A DNA stretch of 64,000 bases from the NCBI GenBank assembly GCA_944324915.1, contig CALUYD010000004.1, positions 1-64,000 on the forward strand. Reading direction: 5' to 3'. The DNA is from Candidatus Gastranaerophilales bacterium (lineage in GTDB: Bacteria > Cyanobacteriota > Vampirovibrionia > Gastranaerophilales > Gastranaerophilaceae). Both the position numbers and the translations under genes were made by a program. This document shows, piece by piece, positions 53,927 to 63,259 of the stretch (positions are counted from its first letter, which is position 1; each line of letters starts with the position of its first letter). The notes below the pieces were generated by a model that saw nothing but the letters and a program-made list of their open reading frames with translations, was not told where the DNA came from and made no database searches.

Positions 53927-55158
53927 GCATAATAACTGTTCAAGCGACCTTTTTGACCTTGAAAAGCCTGTGCATAAGCAAGTCTTTGAATTTCATCTTT
54001 TGATGGCATATTAGCGTATTTTGCCATCAAATCTTGAGTTTGTTCTTGAGGTTGCTCTTGTGATTGTTCTTGAGGTTGCTCTTGCATTTGCACTTGAGCT
54101 ATTTCTTGTGGTTGTTCTTGTTGAAGTTGCTCAATTTGTGTTGCTTCGTTTTGCATTGCTTCATCTTCTTCTTTAACACCAAGGAGTTTATCAACCCCAC
54201 TAGTTACAGTGCTACCTACAACAACACTTGCAAGCATTTCACCTACTGCTGCGCCAACTTTACTTCCAACACCAGGCATTATTATATTACCAATAGTAGC
54301 ACCAATTATTTTACCTATTGCACTTCCTGAAGAATAGCCAACAAGGTCTGCTGCAGCTCTAAGCGTTGTAACACCTAGTGCTTTCATGCCTGATAAAAAT
54401 CCTTCTTCTTTAAAAGCAGGAATTACATCATTTTTAATATTAGGAATGAATTGCAACAAAGTCATTATATAATTAAATTTGCCGTTTTTCCAGCCAAATT
54501 CTTCTTTTAAATTTTGCTTAAAGCATTTTCCGAAGCCTTTTGCAGCAGTTTTAAAACCTTGCTCTGTTGCTTCTTGAGCTGCTTTTGCCGCGTTTTTAGA
54601 GCTAAATTCAAATGCGTCAGTTAAAATGCCGCCTTTTTTAGGTATTTCTGATACATCAATATTTTTTACTGCACTATCAAAAGTTTCTGCGGTTTCTTTT
54701 GTAAGTCCTTTTTTTGCAACATCTTTAATTGCATTATCTGCTTTTTGAAGTGTTTGACTATTTTGTTGAGCTGTTTTTTTTATAGTTTCTTCATCTACTT
54801 TATTTTTTGAAAAGAAATTTTTAATCTTTGTCCAAAAAGATAAATCACCCTTTTTTTCAAATTTAGCGAGTTTTTTATTCGCTTTTGCCGATGCTTTAGC
54901 TAAATTTTTATATTCATCATAGCCCCTTGCAATAGCTTGAGAGCGAGTAAACATATCAACGCCTTGATTTGTTAGCGTTTTATTTAAATTTTTAAATGCT
55001 TCATGATTTTGAGCTTTAATAGCATTTCTAATACCGCCATGAGCTTTAACAGCTATTGCAGCCCCACCGCCTACGCTAATAGCAGGTATAATAGAAGCAC
55101 TCATAACTGTTGAGCCAAAACTTGTTTTTTGTTGTGCTGTTGTTAATTCACTCGACAT
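53923..55158 (-). CDS. Hypothetical protein with glycine-zipper and Gln-rich tail
   Basis: 411 aa. Residues 10-45 are Ala/Gly-rich and hydrophobic; residues 70-190 are lysine-rich helices. Residues 265-330 hold a glycine-zipper segment (SAIGKIIGATIGNIIMPGVG), common in membrane-inserting or pore-forming proteins. A QEQPQEQ-type repeat tract follows at 340-380. No signal peptide. The architecture recalls secreted membrane-active effectors, but no family is recognised, so function is open. Confidence 0.75.
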   Translation of the reverse strand: MSSELTTAQQKTSFGSTVMSASIIPAISVGGGAAIAVKAHGGIRNAIKAQNHEAFKNLNKTLTNQGVDMFTRSQAIARGYDEYKNLAKASAKANKKLAKFEKKGDLSFWTKIKNFFSKNKVDEETIKKTAQQNSQTLQKADNAIKDVAKKGLTKETAETFDSAVKNIDVSEIPKKGGILTDAFEFSSKNAAKAAQEATEQGFKTAAKGFGKCFKQNLKEEFGWKNGKFNYIMTLLQFIPNIKNDVIPAFKEEGFLSGMKALGVTTLRAAADLVGYSSGSAIGKIIGATIGNIIMPGVGSKVGAAVGEMLASVVVGSTVTSGVDKLLGVKEEDEAMQNEATQIEQLQQEQPQEIAQVQMQEQPQEQSQEQPQEQTQDLMAKYANMPSKDEIQRLAYAQAFQGQKGRLNSYYA

Positions 55159-55235
55159 AATTAAACTAAAACCCCTATATACTTAATAAAGTATTTTTAT
55201 TAATAAAAATTGCCTAAAAATTTAATTTTTTTTGA

Positions 55236-55241
55236 TATTAT
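55236..55241 (+). promoter_or_regulatory. Putative leaderless -10 box of mini-RNase III gene
   Basis: TATTAT at 55236-55241, six bases before ATG 55248. No ribosome site and no clear -35. Confidence 0.45.
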
Positions 55242-55247
55242 TAAATT

Positions 55248-55613
55248 ATGGAATATAACATAAAGCATTTTGCATACATTGGAGATGTTGTTTGGGAATT
55301 ATTCATTCGAAAACTCGTGATTAAAAAAGCCCAAAAGCAAGAATTAATGCACAAATTATCAACAAAATACGTTAATGCACAAGCTCAAGCAAATATTTTA
55401 GAATTGATTATTGAAAATTTATCAGATGAAGAACTAGAAATTCAAAAAAGAGGAAGAAATCTTAAAATCTCCATAAATAAAAAATCAAACCCCAAAATCC
55501 ACGCTCTTGCAACATCATTCGAGGTTTTAATCGGATATTTATATTTAAATAACGAACAAAGATTAAATGAAATTTTAGAATTAATTAAACCTAACCTAAA
55601 AGATTTGATATAA
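55248..55613 (+). CDS. mrnC: Mini-ribonuclease III
   Basis: Processes 23S rRNA precursor. A single RNase III-like domain without a double-stranded RNA-binding domain: FAYIGDVVWELFIRK (catalytic Asp) near residue 6, RGRNLK near 68, and ATSFEVLIGYLYL near 87. 121 aa, normal for the family. Confidence 0.9.
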   Translation: MEYNIKHFAYIGDVVWELFIRKLVIKKAQKQELMHKLSTKYVNAQAQANILELIIENLSDEELEIQKRGRNLKISINKKSNPKIHALATSFEVLIGYLYLNNEQRLNEILELIKPNLKDLI

Positions 55614-55614
55614 T
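55609..55614 (+). promoter_or_regulatory. Putative leaderless -10 box of histidine kinase gene
   Basis: Perfect TATAAT overlapping the mrnC stop codon, six bases before ATG 55621. No ribosome site. Confidence 0.45.
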
Positions 55615-55620
55615 AAAACT

Positions 55621-56343
55621 ATGGAAAAAAATATTAAAGAAGAATTTATATCAACGCTATCCCATGAAATAAGAACACCTTTAACAAGTATCAAAGGCTT
55701 TGCTCAAACAATGCTCAGCTCTTGGGATATGCTTGATGACAATAAGAAAAAAGAATTTTTAGAAATTATTTTAAATCAATCAAAAAGACTTATTAATCTT
55801 GTTGAAAATGTTTTAAATGTAGCAAAAATTGATTCAAATTCAAGCAATATAATTTTATCTAAAGTTGATATAAATAAAATTACAACTAACTGCATAAATC
55901 TTATAAAAATCGCTAATTCTGATTTTGAATTTTGCGCTGATTTATCAAAATCAGAACTTTATTCTCTTTGCGATAGCGATAAAACGCAACAAATTTTACT
56001 GAATATTTTAGACAATGCAGTAAAATATTCCATAAATTCTAAAAAAATAGAAATAAAAACAAATAATAAAAACGATTTTAATGTTATTTCAATTAAAAAT
56101 TTTGGCAATTATATTGAAGAAGATAAAATTGAAAAAATATTTGAAAAATTTTACAGAATTGATTCATACATCCAATCAACCACACAAGGAAGCGGTTTAG
56201 GATTATATATTGCAAAAAGTTTAATAGAAAAAATGCAAGGAAAAATCGAAGTAAAATCATCAAAAGAAGATAAATTTGTTGAATTTTTAATATATTTACC
56301 AATTTATGAAATAGAAAAACTCACAAAAAACATAGGAGTTTAA
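55621..56343 (+). CDS. Soluble sensor histidine kinase without sensor domain
   Basis: The H-box FISTLSHEIRTPLTSIKGF starts almost at the N-terminus (H15). It is followed by the N-box ILLNILDNAVKYS near residue 128 and G2-box GSGLGLYIAKSL near 195. At 240 aa there is no membrane segment, PAS, GAF or HAMP domain, so signal input must come from a partner protein. It sits 2 bases before the REC-GGDEF-REC gene, its likely partner. Confidence 0.9.
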   Translation: MEKNIKEEFISTLSHEIRTPLTSIKGFAQTMLSSWDMLDDNKKKEFLEIILNQSKRLINLVENVLNVAKIDSNSSNIILSKVDINKITTNCINLIKIANSDFEFCADLSKSELYSLCDSDKTQQILLNILDNAVKYSINSKKIEIKTNNKNDFNVISIKNFGNYIEEDKIEKIFEKFYRIDSYIQSTTQGSGLGLYIAKSLIEKMQGKIEVKSSKEDKFVEFLIYLPIYEIEKLTKNIGV

Positions 56344-56345
56344 TT

Positions 56346-57620
56346 TTGTACAAAGCAAGAGTATTAATAATTTCAGAAAGAAAAGAACAATCAATTAAAT
56401 ACAAAAAACTGATTGAAGTTCAAAACCAAGATGTAATTATTACCAATAATTTATCTGATGCTCTTGTAATATTACAAAAACAAGAAGTCGAATTTATCAT
56501 AATTTCAGACACAATTAAAGATAAATTATCTGATTTTATTAAAAAAATTCGTGTATTAACTTATAACTATCGTCCAATTATTATTGCCGTTTCAAAATCT
56601 AATGATATAGAAGATAAAATCAAAATCTTAGAAAGCGGAGCAGACGACATAATAGGAGAAGAAATTTCAAAACAAGAATTTCAAATGCGCTTTATGGCAC
56701 ATTTAAGAAGATATTGCGAAAGTTTTCTAAATCCGATAACTCATTTAAGCGATAAAAACATAACCCAAAAAGCAATTAAAAAAACTTTTGAAGCTAATGA
56801 AGATATTTCATATTTGCTTTTAAAAATTAAAAACATAGATTTATACAATAAAACCCATGGTGAAATCGCTTATGAAAAAGTCTTGCAAACGCTTGGGGCT
56901 ATAATTAATTCAACATGCGCTAAAGAAGATTATGCAGGTCATATTAACGATAATGACTTAATTTTAATTACAAACACTATGCAGGCTGAAAAATTAGCCT
57001 CATTTTTGACTTTTGCATTTGATAATATTTTAAATAAATTTTATTCAAATGATGAATTTGAAAATAATATTTGTATTCAATCCGATGATGCTATAAAAGA
57101 AGCAAAAACAGGGCTAATGCGCCTAAATATTTCAGTTATTGAAAAAAATCAAAACAATAACGATTATAAAACTATCATAAACAATCTTTATGAATTAATT
57201 GAACTTTGCACAAATGAATGCGCTTCAAGCTACATTGTAGATAGATTTAAACTAAAAGGACAAACTCTGAAAAAAGAAAAGAAAGTTTTAATTTTAGAGC
57301 CTGATAGTGCATTATCATATCTTTTGAAAAATGTATGCGAAATAAACAATATAAAAGCTCAAACCGCACTTAACGAAAAAGAATTTTTTGAAATATATGA
57401 TGAATTTAAACCAAGTTTAGTTATTTTAGATTGGGGCAATAAAGAAAAATCAGAAAATCTTGAAATTGCTCAAAAAATTGCTAATGACAACATAAAATTA
57501 ATTTTTTCATCAGCATTTTTAAACAAAAAAGAAATCTTAAAAGCAGGCGCAAACCTATATATGCCAAAGCCATACGAAATAGATGATATGTTTAATTGGA
57601 TTAAAAAATTCTTAAATTAA
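56346..57620 (+). CDS. REC - degenerate GGDEF - REC response regulator
   Basis: Three domains. REC1 (residues 1-118) keeps an Asp (D55) but lacks the usual Lys-Pro after GADDII. A GGDEF-like domain follows (about 145-280), in which the signature is replaced by INDND, so cyclase activity is unlikely. REC2 (about 305-424) has the phospho-acceptor D362 in LVILDWG and MPKPYE, and looks functional. The start is TTG with aggag 8 bases upstream. Presumably it is phosphorylated by the adjacent kinase; the output may be protein binding. Confidence 0.8.
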   Translation: MYKARVLIISERKEQSIKYKKLIEVQNQDVIITNNLSDALVILQKQEVEFIIISDTIKDKLSDFIKKIRVLTYNYRPIIIAVSKSNDIEDKIKILESGADDIIGEEISKQEFQMRFMAHLRRYCESFLNPITHLSDKNITQKAIKKTFEANEDISYLLLKIKNIDLYNKTHGEIAYEKVLQTLGAIINSTCAKEDYAGHINDNDLILITNTMQAEKLASFLTFAFDNILNKFYSNDEFENNICIQSDDAIKEAKTGLMRLNISVIEKNQNNNDYKTIINNLYELIELCTNECASSYIVDRFKLKGQTLKKEKKVLILEPDSALSYLLKNVCEINNIKAQTALNEKEFFEIYDEFKPSLVILDWGNKEKSENLEIAQKIANDNIKLIFSSAFLNKKEILKAGANLYMPKPYEIDDMFNWIKKFLN

Positions 57621-57633
57621 TTAATCCAATTTA

Positions 57634-59850
57634 TTAATACATTTCACCCATACCGAATGTGAAGAATCCATTTCCTCTATCAGCACCGGCTGTATTTGTC
57701 AAAGGAATACCGTAATCTAGGTTGATTGGTCCAAGACCCGGAACAAATACCCTTAAACCAACGCCGACTGTAATAGCATATCCAGGTTTATCGTACATTT
57801 CAGTACCGATTGTTTTACCAAATAATGTACCGGCGTCAACAAACGCTGCTAATCTTAAATTATTCAAGAATGAGTTAGATGTTAATCTATCTATAAATGG
57901 TATAGGAACACGATATTCAGCACTTCCTAGCATATATCCATCGCCAACACCGACTTCGGATATATTGAAACCTCTAATTGTATAAGGTCCGCCAAGTGCA
58001 AAACCTGCAAAATCAGGCATATCACCATGCAATTTACCACCGGCACGAGCAGTAACAACAAATGATGATTTTTTACCAACAGGAATAAATCTTCTAACCA
58101 TACCATGTAATTTACCAAAGGTATTTCCTGTGATACCAAGATTTTCTTCAAGCATAACTCTTGCTAAGACACCTTTTCTGGCATTTACCACAGAATCTCT
58201 TGTATCATATATTAAAGCAGGAGTTACTTTTATAAAGAAACCGCCATCAAGTTCTTTATCACGATTTGACCAAGCAATTCCTTGTTGAGCATATTTTGCC
58301 ATGCTCTTTGTTATGTCGCCTTCATCTAAAGTAACGCTTTCTACACCAAAGCCGATTGAACCTGATAGATTTTTATATGTTGTAAATTTACGAGCAATAG
58401 TTGCTTCAGCACCAAATCTTTTTTCAATAGCCAAAGGAACTTGATAACTTCCGTAATATCTTGCAAAGCCTCTAATTGCTAAAGATTGATTTTCACGTTT
58501 AAACATAGGTTCTAAGAAGCTCAATTCACCTTGGAAATTTGCTTTATTAACAATAGAGCTGTCGTTCATCAAAACACCTGTACCTGCCATTAAATTCAAG
58601 TTAAGTTTTTGACCTAAGCCTCTAAAGTTATTTTCGCCAAAGCCCACAGAACCAAAGAAACCTGAAGCTGAATCAATACCAACCCCAAGAGATATTCTTC
58701 CTGTTCTTTGTTCTTCTAGTGAAATATGAACATCATATAAACCTGTTTGTTTATCTTGAGTTAATTCTCTTTGAACATCTTTAAACGCTTGAGTACCCAT
58801 TAAGCGCAAAATATCCGAGCGCATTGTGTTTTCATTATAAACACTGCCCGGTTGCAAGAATATATTTCTTTTAACAATAAAATCTTTTGTTTTATTATTG
58901 CCATCAACAATAATATCTCCGATAATACCTTCATCAATTAAAAAATTAACATATCCATCAGGATCATCCGCAACTTTAACAACGCGAGCAAGAATATAAC
59001 CTCTTGTTGAATATAATTCTTGAATTTCATTAATAGCATTATTAATGCTTAAAATATTTTGAGGTTTTCCTTTGTATTGATTTAAAATTTTTAAAATTTC
59101 GCTTGTTGAAATACTTTTATTTCCAACAACGCCAAAACCCATTACAGGAGGATTTTCTTCTAGGATAATTCTTAATTTAACGTTATTGTTGTCAATTCTA
59201 ATAGGCAGAGCTCTAATATTTTGAGTAAAATATCCTGTATCATACAACGCTCTTAAATCGCTTGAAACATCAGAGCGAACGTATTGATAGCCCTCTTTTG
59301 ATTTAATTTGTTCTTTAATATAATTTGCATCAAGCAAATTATTACCAAAAATTTCAACCTCTTTAATATAAACAACATCAGTATCATTGATGTATGTTTC
59401 ATCTTGAGGTGCATCATTGGATAAATCGCTTGGAGTATCAAAAATACTATCTTTAGTTTCTTCTTGGATTATTTCTTCTTGGATTTCTTGTTGTTGAGGT
59501 TTTTTGTCTTTTTTAAAGAAATTAAAAAACTTTTTCTTAGTATTTTTTTCTTTTTTTGTTTTTTTAGAATTAAATTTAACGGGCTTTAAACTTGTGTCTT
59601 CATCTTCAAACATTGAAAATGTAGAATTATCAAGGTTTGTTTCTTCAAGTTTTATTTCTTTTGGAGATTTATCTTTTTTATCTTTTTTCTTAAAAATTGA
59701 CTTTAAACCTTTAAAATTATTGACATCAACGCCTTGTTTTTGGCTATTTTCATCCACAGAAACGCTAAGCTCATCGCAATATGCACAAGAGCCCATTAAC
59801 AAAGACAAAAAAGCAATAATAGTTATAATTTTTATATGATTTTTTTTCAT
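57634..59850 (-). CDS. bamA: Outer-membrane assembly protein BamA/Omp85
   Basis: Inserts beta-barrel proteins in the outer membrane. A signal sequence with cysteines near residue 22 is followed by a lysine/acid-rich linker (30-150) and three POTRA domains (about 155-230, 232-305 and 306-380). The 16-stranded barrel has GLGQKLNLN and the conserved ALGGPYTIRGF loop near 640. Three POTRA domains match the cyanobacterial and chloroplast type rather than the five of proteobacteria. The LMGSC sequence could be a weak lipobox. Confidence 0.92.
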   Translation of the reverse strand: MKKNHIKIITIIAFLSLLMGSCAYCDELSVSVDENSQKQGVDVNNFKGLKSIFKKKDKKDKSPKEIKLEETNLDNSTFSMFEDEDTSLKPVKFNSKKTKKEKNTKKKFFNFFKKDKKPQQQEIQEEIIQEETKDSIFDTPSDLSNDAPQDETYINDTDVVYIKEVEIFGNNLLDANYIKEQIKSKEGYQYVRSDVSSDLRALYDTGYFTQNIRALPIRIDNNNVKLRIILEENPPVMGFGVVGNKSISTSEILKILNQYKGKPQNILSINNAINEIQELYSTRGYILARVVKVADDPDGYVNFLIDEGIIGDIIVDGNNKTKDFIVKRNIFLQPGSVYNENTMRSDILRLMGTQAFKDVQRELTQDKQTGLYDVHISLEEQRTGRISLGVGIDSASGFFGSVGFGENNFRGLGQKLNLNLMAGTGVLMNDSSIVNKANFQGELSFLEPMFKRENQSLAIRGFARYYGSYQVPLAIEKRFGAEATIARKFTTYKNLSGSIGFGVESVTLDEGDITKSMAKYAQQGIAWSNRDKELDGGFFIKVTPALIYDTRDSVVNARKGVLARVMLEENLGITGNTFGKLHGMVRRFIPVGKKSSFVVTARAGGKLHGDMPDFAGFALGGPYTIRGFNISEVGVGDGYMLGSAEYRVPIPFIDRLTSNSFLNNLRLAAFVDAGTLFGKTIGTEMYDKPGYAITVGVGLRVFVPGLGPINLDYGIPLTNTAGADRGNGFFTFGMGEMY

Positions 59851-60008
59851 TTAATCCAAGTCAAAATTCTAAGACAATAATCTCCTAAAAAATATTATAT
59901 ATCTAAAATAAATGAAGTCCAAATAAATTAACAAAATCGGTAATTTAGCCTAGTTTTTGAAATGAATTGTTACAAAAATTGTAAACAAAGTGTCAGAATG
60001 TAATTATT

Positions 60009-60014
60009 TATAAT
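60009..60014 (+). promoter_or_regulatory. Putative -10 box of sigma-like gene
   Basis: TATAAT at 60009-60014, about 27 bases before ATG 60041. A nearby imperfect palindrome, ttgttacaaaaattgtaaacaa (59967-59988), may be an operator. Confidence 0.4.
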
Positions 60015-60040
60015 AGTATTTTATTATGCAGGGTGTGAAA

Positions 60041-60712
60041 ATGAAAAAAATAAAAATAGAAAATGAACATAGAGCACTCATTGAATCCATCATCAGAGAA
60101 AGCGCTAAATTTCGAGGCAACGAGGAATTAATTGACCTTTTTTGTGAAGCAATTTACAAAAAATCATATCTTCTAATTGATGCAATAAGAGATAAAGCTC
60201 GCTTAAAACGCCATTTAATGATGATAAGCGATTCTTGCATGGATCAAATTATTAAAGAAAAAAGAAAATTTGAACAAACAAAAGTTTATCGCCAAATTGA
60301 ACACACTTCTAATTTGCAAAAAGAGATAGTTCCTCTTAAAAATAACCCATTATCACACAAAGAAGAACTTGAAGAAGAATTCAGAATGCAACAGGCTTCA
60401 AGAAGCGTTGTAAATTTAAAAGAAGAAATTCAAAGAAGTGAAAAATATGATTCATCGGATATGTTAATTGATCCTTTGGATTTTTGTCCTCAAAAAAGAG
60501 TTTCAGAACATACCATTGAAAAACTTATTCAAATTGTTAAAATAATTGATTCTAAATTTCCTAAAAAAAGATATTACGAAATTTTTGTACTTCGCTATAT
60601 CAAAAAATACAATCAAACAGATATAGCAAGAGAAATGAAAATCTCACAAGTTGAACTATCAAAAAGATTTGTAGAATTAATTAAATTAACAAGAGAAAAC
60701 ACTAACCTTTAA
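60041..60712 (+). CDS. Sigma-70-like protein (region 2 and region 4 traces)
   Basis: The C-terminal 50 residues (YYEIFVLRYIKKYNQTDIAREMKIS...) look like sigma region 4 with its helix-turn-helix. Residues 5-75 have the length and helical pattern of region 2, but the usual motifs are weak. A charged linker joins them. It may be a divergent sigma factor or sigma-like regulator. The start at ATG 60041 has an agggtg ribosome site; the frame is open to ATG 60026, without one. It overlaps the convergent 60702 gene by 11 bases. Confidence 0.6.
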   Translation: MKKIKIENEHRALIESIIRESAKFRGNEELIDLFCEAIYKKSYLLIDAIRDKARLKRHLMMISDSCMDQIIKEKRKFEQTKVYRQIEHTSNLQKEIVPLKNNPLSHKEELEEEFRMQQASRSVVNLKEEIQRSEKYDSSDMLIDPLDFCPQKRVSEHTIEKLIQIVKIIDSKFPKKRYYEIFVLRYIKKYNQTDIAREMKISQVELSKRFVELIKLTRENTNL

Positions 60713-60998
60713 CAATCGATAGCAAATCTTGATTTTCTTGTTGTTCTTGTTGTTGTTTTTGAAGTGCTTTTTTTCTTTGTTCTCTTTTATAAATAACACT
60801 GCTTAAAAGATTATAAGCCTTTTCATTGTTTACACAATTAATTCTAACCGTATCATCATCAAGCTCAACGTTTATGGATTTTGAATCAATAAAATCAGAT
60901 TTAAAACCCGTAATTTGAATTATCCTGTTTTTTAAAATAGATAACGGCAGGGCAATAAATTCTTCAAATGAATCCATAATTTTGTTTTTACTTTTCAT
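60702..60998 (-). CDS. Small hypothetical protein, 98 aa
   Basis: Residues 20-75 form an alpha/beta pattern (FIALPLSILKNRIIQITGF, VELDDDTVRINCV), followed by a QQQ-rich tail. No family is recognised. TATAAT ends eight bases before the ATG on the minus strand, and no ribosome site is seen, so the mRNA may have almost no leader. It overlaps the sigma-like gene tail to tail. Confidence 0.62.
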   Translation of the reverse strand: MKSKNKIMDSFEEFIALPLSILKNRIIQITGFKSDFIDSKSINVELDDDTVRINCVNNEKAYNLLSSVIYKREQRKKALQKQQQEQQENQDLLSIVKG

Positions 60999-61073
60999 TA
61001 AAAATTATTATAACAAAATACTCAATTTTTTTGTATAATTATTAAACATGTTTTAAGTTTAATAAAGGGAAAA

Positions 61074-61928
61074 ATGATGTCTGAAAAACTATACCATGAA
61101 ATTACACCCGAAGGCTTTGGAATTGCTATTGAAAAAGATGAAGATTTATACTCTAAAAAATCACCTTATCAAGTAACAGATGTATTTCATTCAAGAGCTT
61201 TCGGAAATGTTTTAACTCTTGACGGCTTAATGATGGTAACTGAAAGAGATGAATTTTTCTACCATGAAATGATAGCGCATATTCCTATGCTTACACATTC
61301 TAACCCTGAAAATATTTTAGTTATAGGCGGTGGCGACGGCGGAACAGTCAGAGAATTATTAAAACACCCATCAGTTAAACACATTGATATGGTTGAAATA
61401 GACAATGTTGTAATAGAAGCAAGTAAAAAATTCTTCAAAAGCGTATCATGCGGACTTGATAATCCGAAAGTAAATGTTTTAGTTCAAGACGCTATTGAAT
61501 TTATCGAAGGAAAAGAAAATGTTTATGACGTTGTATTAATTGATTCAACTGACCCAATTGGCCCCGGGGAAGGTTTATTCAATGAAAAATTCTATAACAA
61601 TGTTAAACGTGCCCTAAAAAAAAGCGGTATAGTTACACCTCAAACCGAAGGACCTTTTGCACAAAGCGAAAATATGAGAAAAACTTATGCGCTATTAAGA
61701 AAAGTTTTCAAAAATGTTGCTCCATATTGCGGTCCTATGCCAACATATCCTGGCGGATATTGGTCTTGGGGATTTTGCAGTGACGATGTTGAAATTCCAA
61801 CAGATTACACAAAAATTGATGAAAAAAGAGCACAAGAAATTGCAAAAACTTGCAAAATATATAATAGAGAACTACACAGCGCAGTTTTTGCCGTTCCTAA
61901 CTTTGTTAAAGAATTAGCAAATGGTTAA
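61074..61928 (+). CDS. speE: Spermidine synthase
   Basis: Transfers aminopropyl from decarboxylated SAM to putrescine. LTLDGLMMVTERDEFFYHEMI near residue 48, VIGGGDGGTVRELLKH near 83 and VLIDSTDPIGPGEGLF near 155 are the family motifs. 284 aa. The ribosome site is agggaa; an ATG one codon later is an equal start candidate. It overlaps aroA by 8 bases. Confidence 0.95.
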   Translation: MMSEKLYHEITPEGFGIAIEKDEDLYSKKSPYQVTDVFHSRAFGNVLTLDGLMMVTERDEFFYHEMIAHIPMLTHSNPENILVIGGGDGGTVRELLKHPSVKHIDMVEIDNVVIEASKKFFKSVSCGLDNPKVNVLVQDAIEFIEGKENVYDVVLIDSTDPIGPGEGLFNEKFYNNVKRALKKSGIVTPQTEGPFAQSENMRKTYALLRKVFKNVAPYCGPMPTYPGGYWSWGFCSDDVEIPTDYTKIDEKRAQEIAKTCKIYNRELHSAVFAVPNFVKELANG

Positions 61929-63234
61929 TGAATATAAAACTAAAAAAATAAATAACGGTTTATCGGGTGAAATTATAATACCACCCGATAAATCTGTTTC
62001 TCATAGAGCAATTATTTTTGGTGCTTTAACAAACGGGAAAATTAAAATAAAAAACCTCTCTAAAGGTCAAGATTGCCTATCTACCCTTAAAATCTTTGAA
62101 AAATTAGGGGTAAAATATGAATTTATCTCTGATAGAGATTTGATTTTAAATTCTTCAAATGGTATTACATCAAATAAAGAAATGACTTTTGATTGCGGTA
62201 ATTCAGGAACAACCACAAGACTTTTATCAGGGCTATTATCTTGGCAAAACTTTAACTCAACATTAATTGGAGATGAAAGTTTATCTAAACGCCCTATGAA
62301 AAGAGTAATTGAACCGCTTAAATTAATGGGTGCCGATATTTCATCAAACGACAATAAATTGCCTATTAAAATAAAAGGCAAATCACTAAAGGGAATTGAA
62401 TATTTTTCGCCCATTCCATCAGCGCAGGTTAAAAGTTGTCTTATGCTTGCAGGGCTTGGCGCACAAGATGAAACAACAATTTATGAAAAAACGCTATCAA
62501 GAAATCATTCAGAGATAATGCTTAAATATCTTGAAGCTGATATTGAATATGGAAAAGATGAAAAAGGTTTTTATACAAAAATCAAAAAATCAAAATTAAC
62601 TCCTAAAGATATAGAAATCGTTGGAGATATTTCATCTGCGGCATTTTTTATGGTTGCAGGAGCAATTATTCCAAATTCATCAATCATAATTAAAAATGTC
62701 GGTATAAACCCTACAAGAACAGGTATTATAGATATTTTTAAGCAAGCAAAAATAAATTTTGAAATATTAAACCAAAAAACCGTATCAAATGAACTTTGCG
62801 CCGATATTAAAGTAAATTATACAAAAAATATCCAGCCTTTTAAAATTGAAGGCGATATAGTTCCAAGATTAATCGATGAAATACCGATTTTAGCGGTACT
62901 TGCTACTCAAGCACAAGGAAAAAGCATAATAAAAGACGCTAAAGACCTTAGAAACAAAGAATCAGACAGAATTAAAACAATTTGCGAAAGTTTTAAACAA
63001 TTAGGACTTGAAATTGAAGAAAAAGATGACGGTTTTGAAATCGTAGGCAAAAAAATTATTGATAAAAAAGCAACTCTTGAAACACATCTTGATCATAGGC
63101 TTGCTATGAGCTATTTTGTACTTTCTTTGATTAATGAAAAAGAAATGATAATAAAAGGCTTTGATTGCATTAACACTTCATTTCCGGAGTTTTTGGATTT
63201 GATGAAAAAAATTAAGTGTACTTCTTGCCATTAA
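61921..63234 (+). CDS. aroA: 3-phosphoshikimate 1-carboxyvinyltransferase
   Basis: EPSP synthase of the shikimate pathway. IPPDKSVSHRAIIFGAL near residue 20, DCGNSGTTTRLLSGLL near 95, LSKRPMKRVIEPL near 120, and RNKESDRIKTICESF near 342 are the conserved substrate-binding motifs. 437 aa. The NSGTT (instead of NAGTA) version is seen in many class II-like enzymes. Its 3' end overlaps the predicted -35 of the next gene. Confidence 0.95.
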   Translation: MVNEYKTKKINNGLSGEIIIPPDKSVSHRAIIFGALTNGKIKIKNLSKGQDCLSTLKIFEKLGVKYEFISDRDLILNSSNGITSNKEMTFDCGNSGTTTRLLSGLLSWQNFNSTLIGDESLSKRPMKRVIEPLKLMGADISSNDNKLPIKIKGKSLKGIEYFSPIPSAQVKSCLMLAGLGAQDETTIYEKTLSRNHSEIMLKYLEADIEYGKDEKGFYTKIKKSKLTPKDIEIVGDISSAAFFMVAGAIIPNSSIIIKNVGINPTRTGIIDIFKQAKINFEILNQKTVSNELCADIKVNYTKNIQPFKIEGDIVPRLIDEIPILAVLATQAQGKSIIKDAKDLRNKESDRIKTICESFKQLGLEIEEKDDGFEIVGKKIIDKKATLETHLDHRLAMSYFVLSLINEKEMIIKGFDCINTSFPEFLDLMKKIKCTSCH

Positions 63235-63253
63235 TCGATGTTTGTTGTATTAT
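63225..63253 (+). promoter_or_regulatory. Putative leaderless promoter of the Nudix gene
   Basis: TTGCCA (63225-63230), 17-base spacer, TATTAT (63248-63253), six bases, ATG 63260. No ribosome site. The best example of the leaderless pattern in the window. Confidence 0.6.
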
Positions 63254-63259
63254 AGCCGT

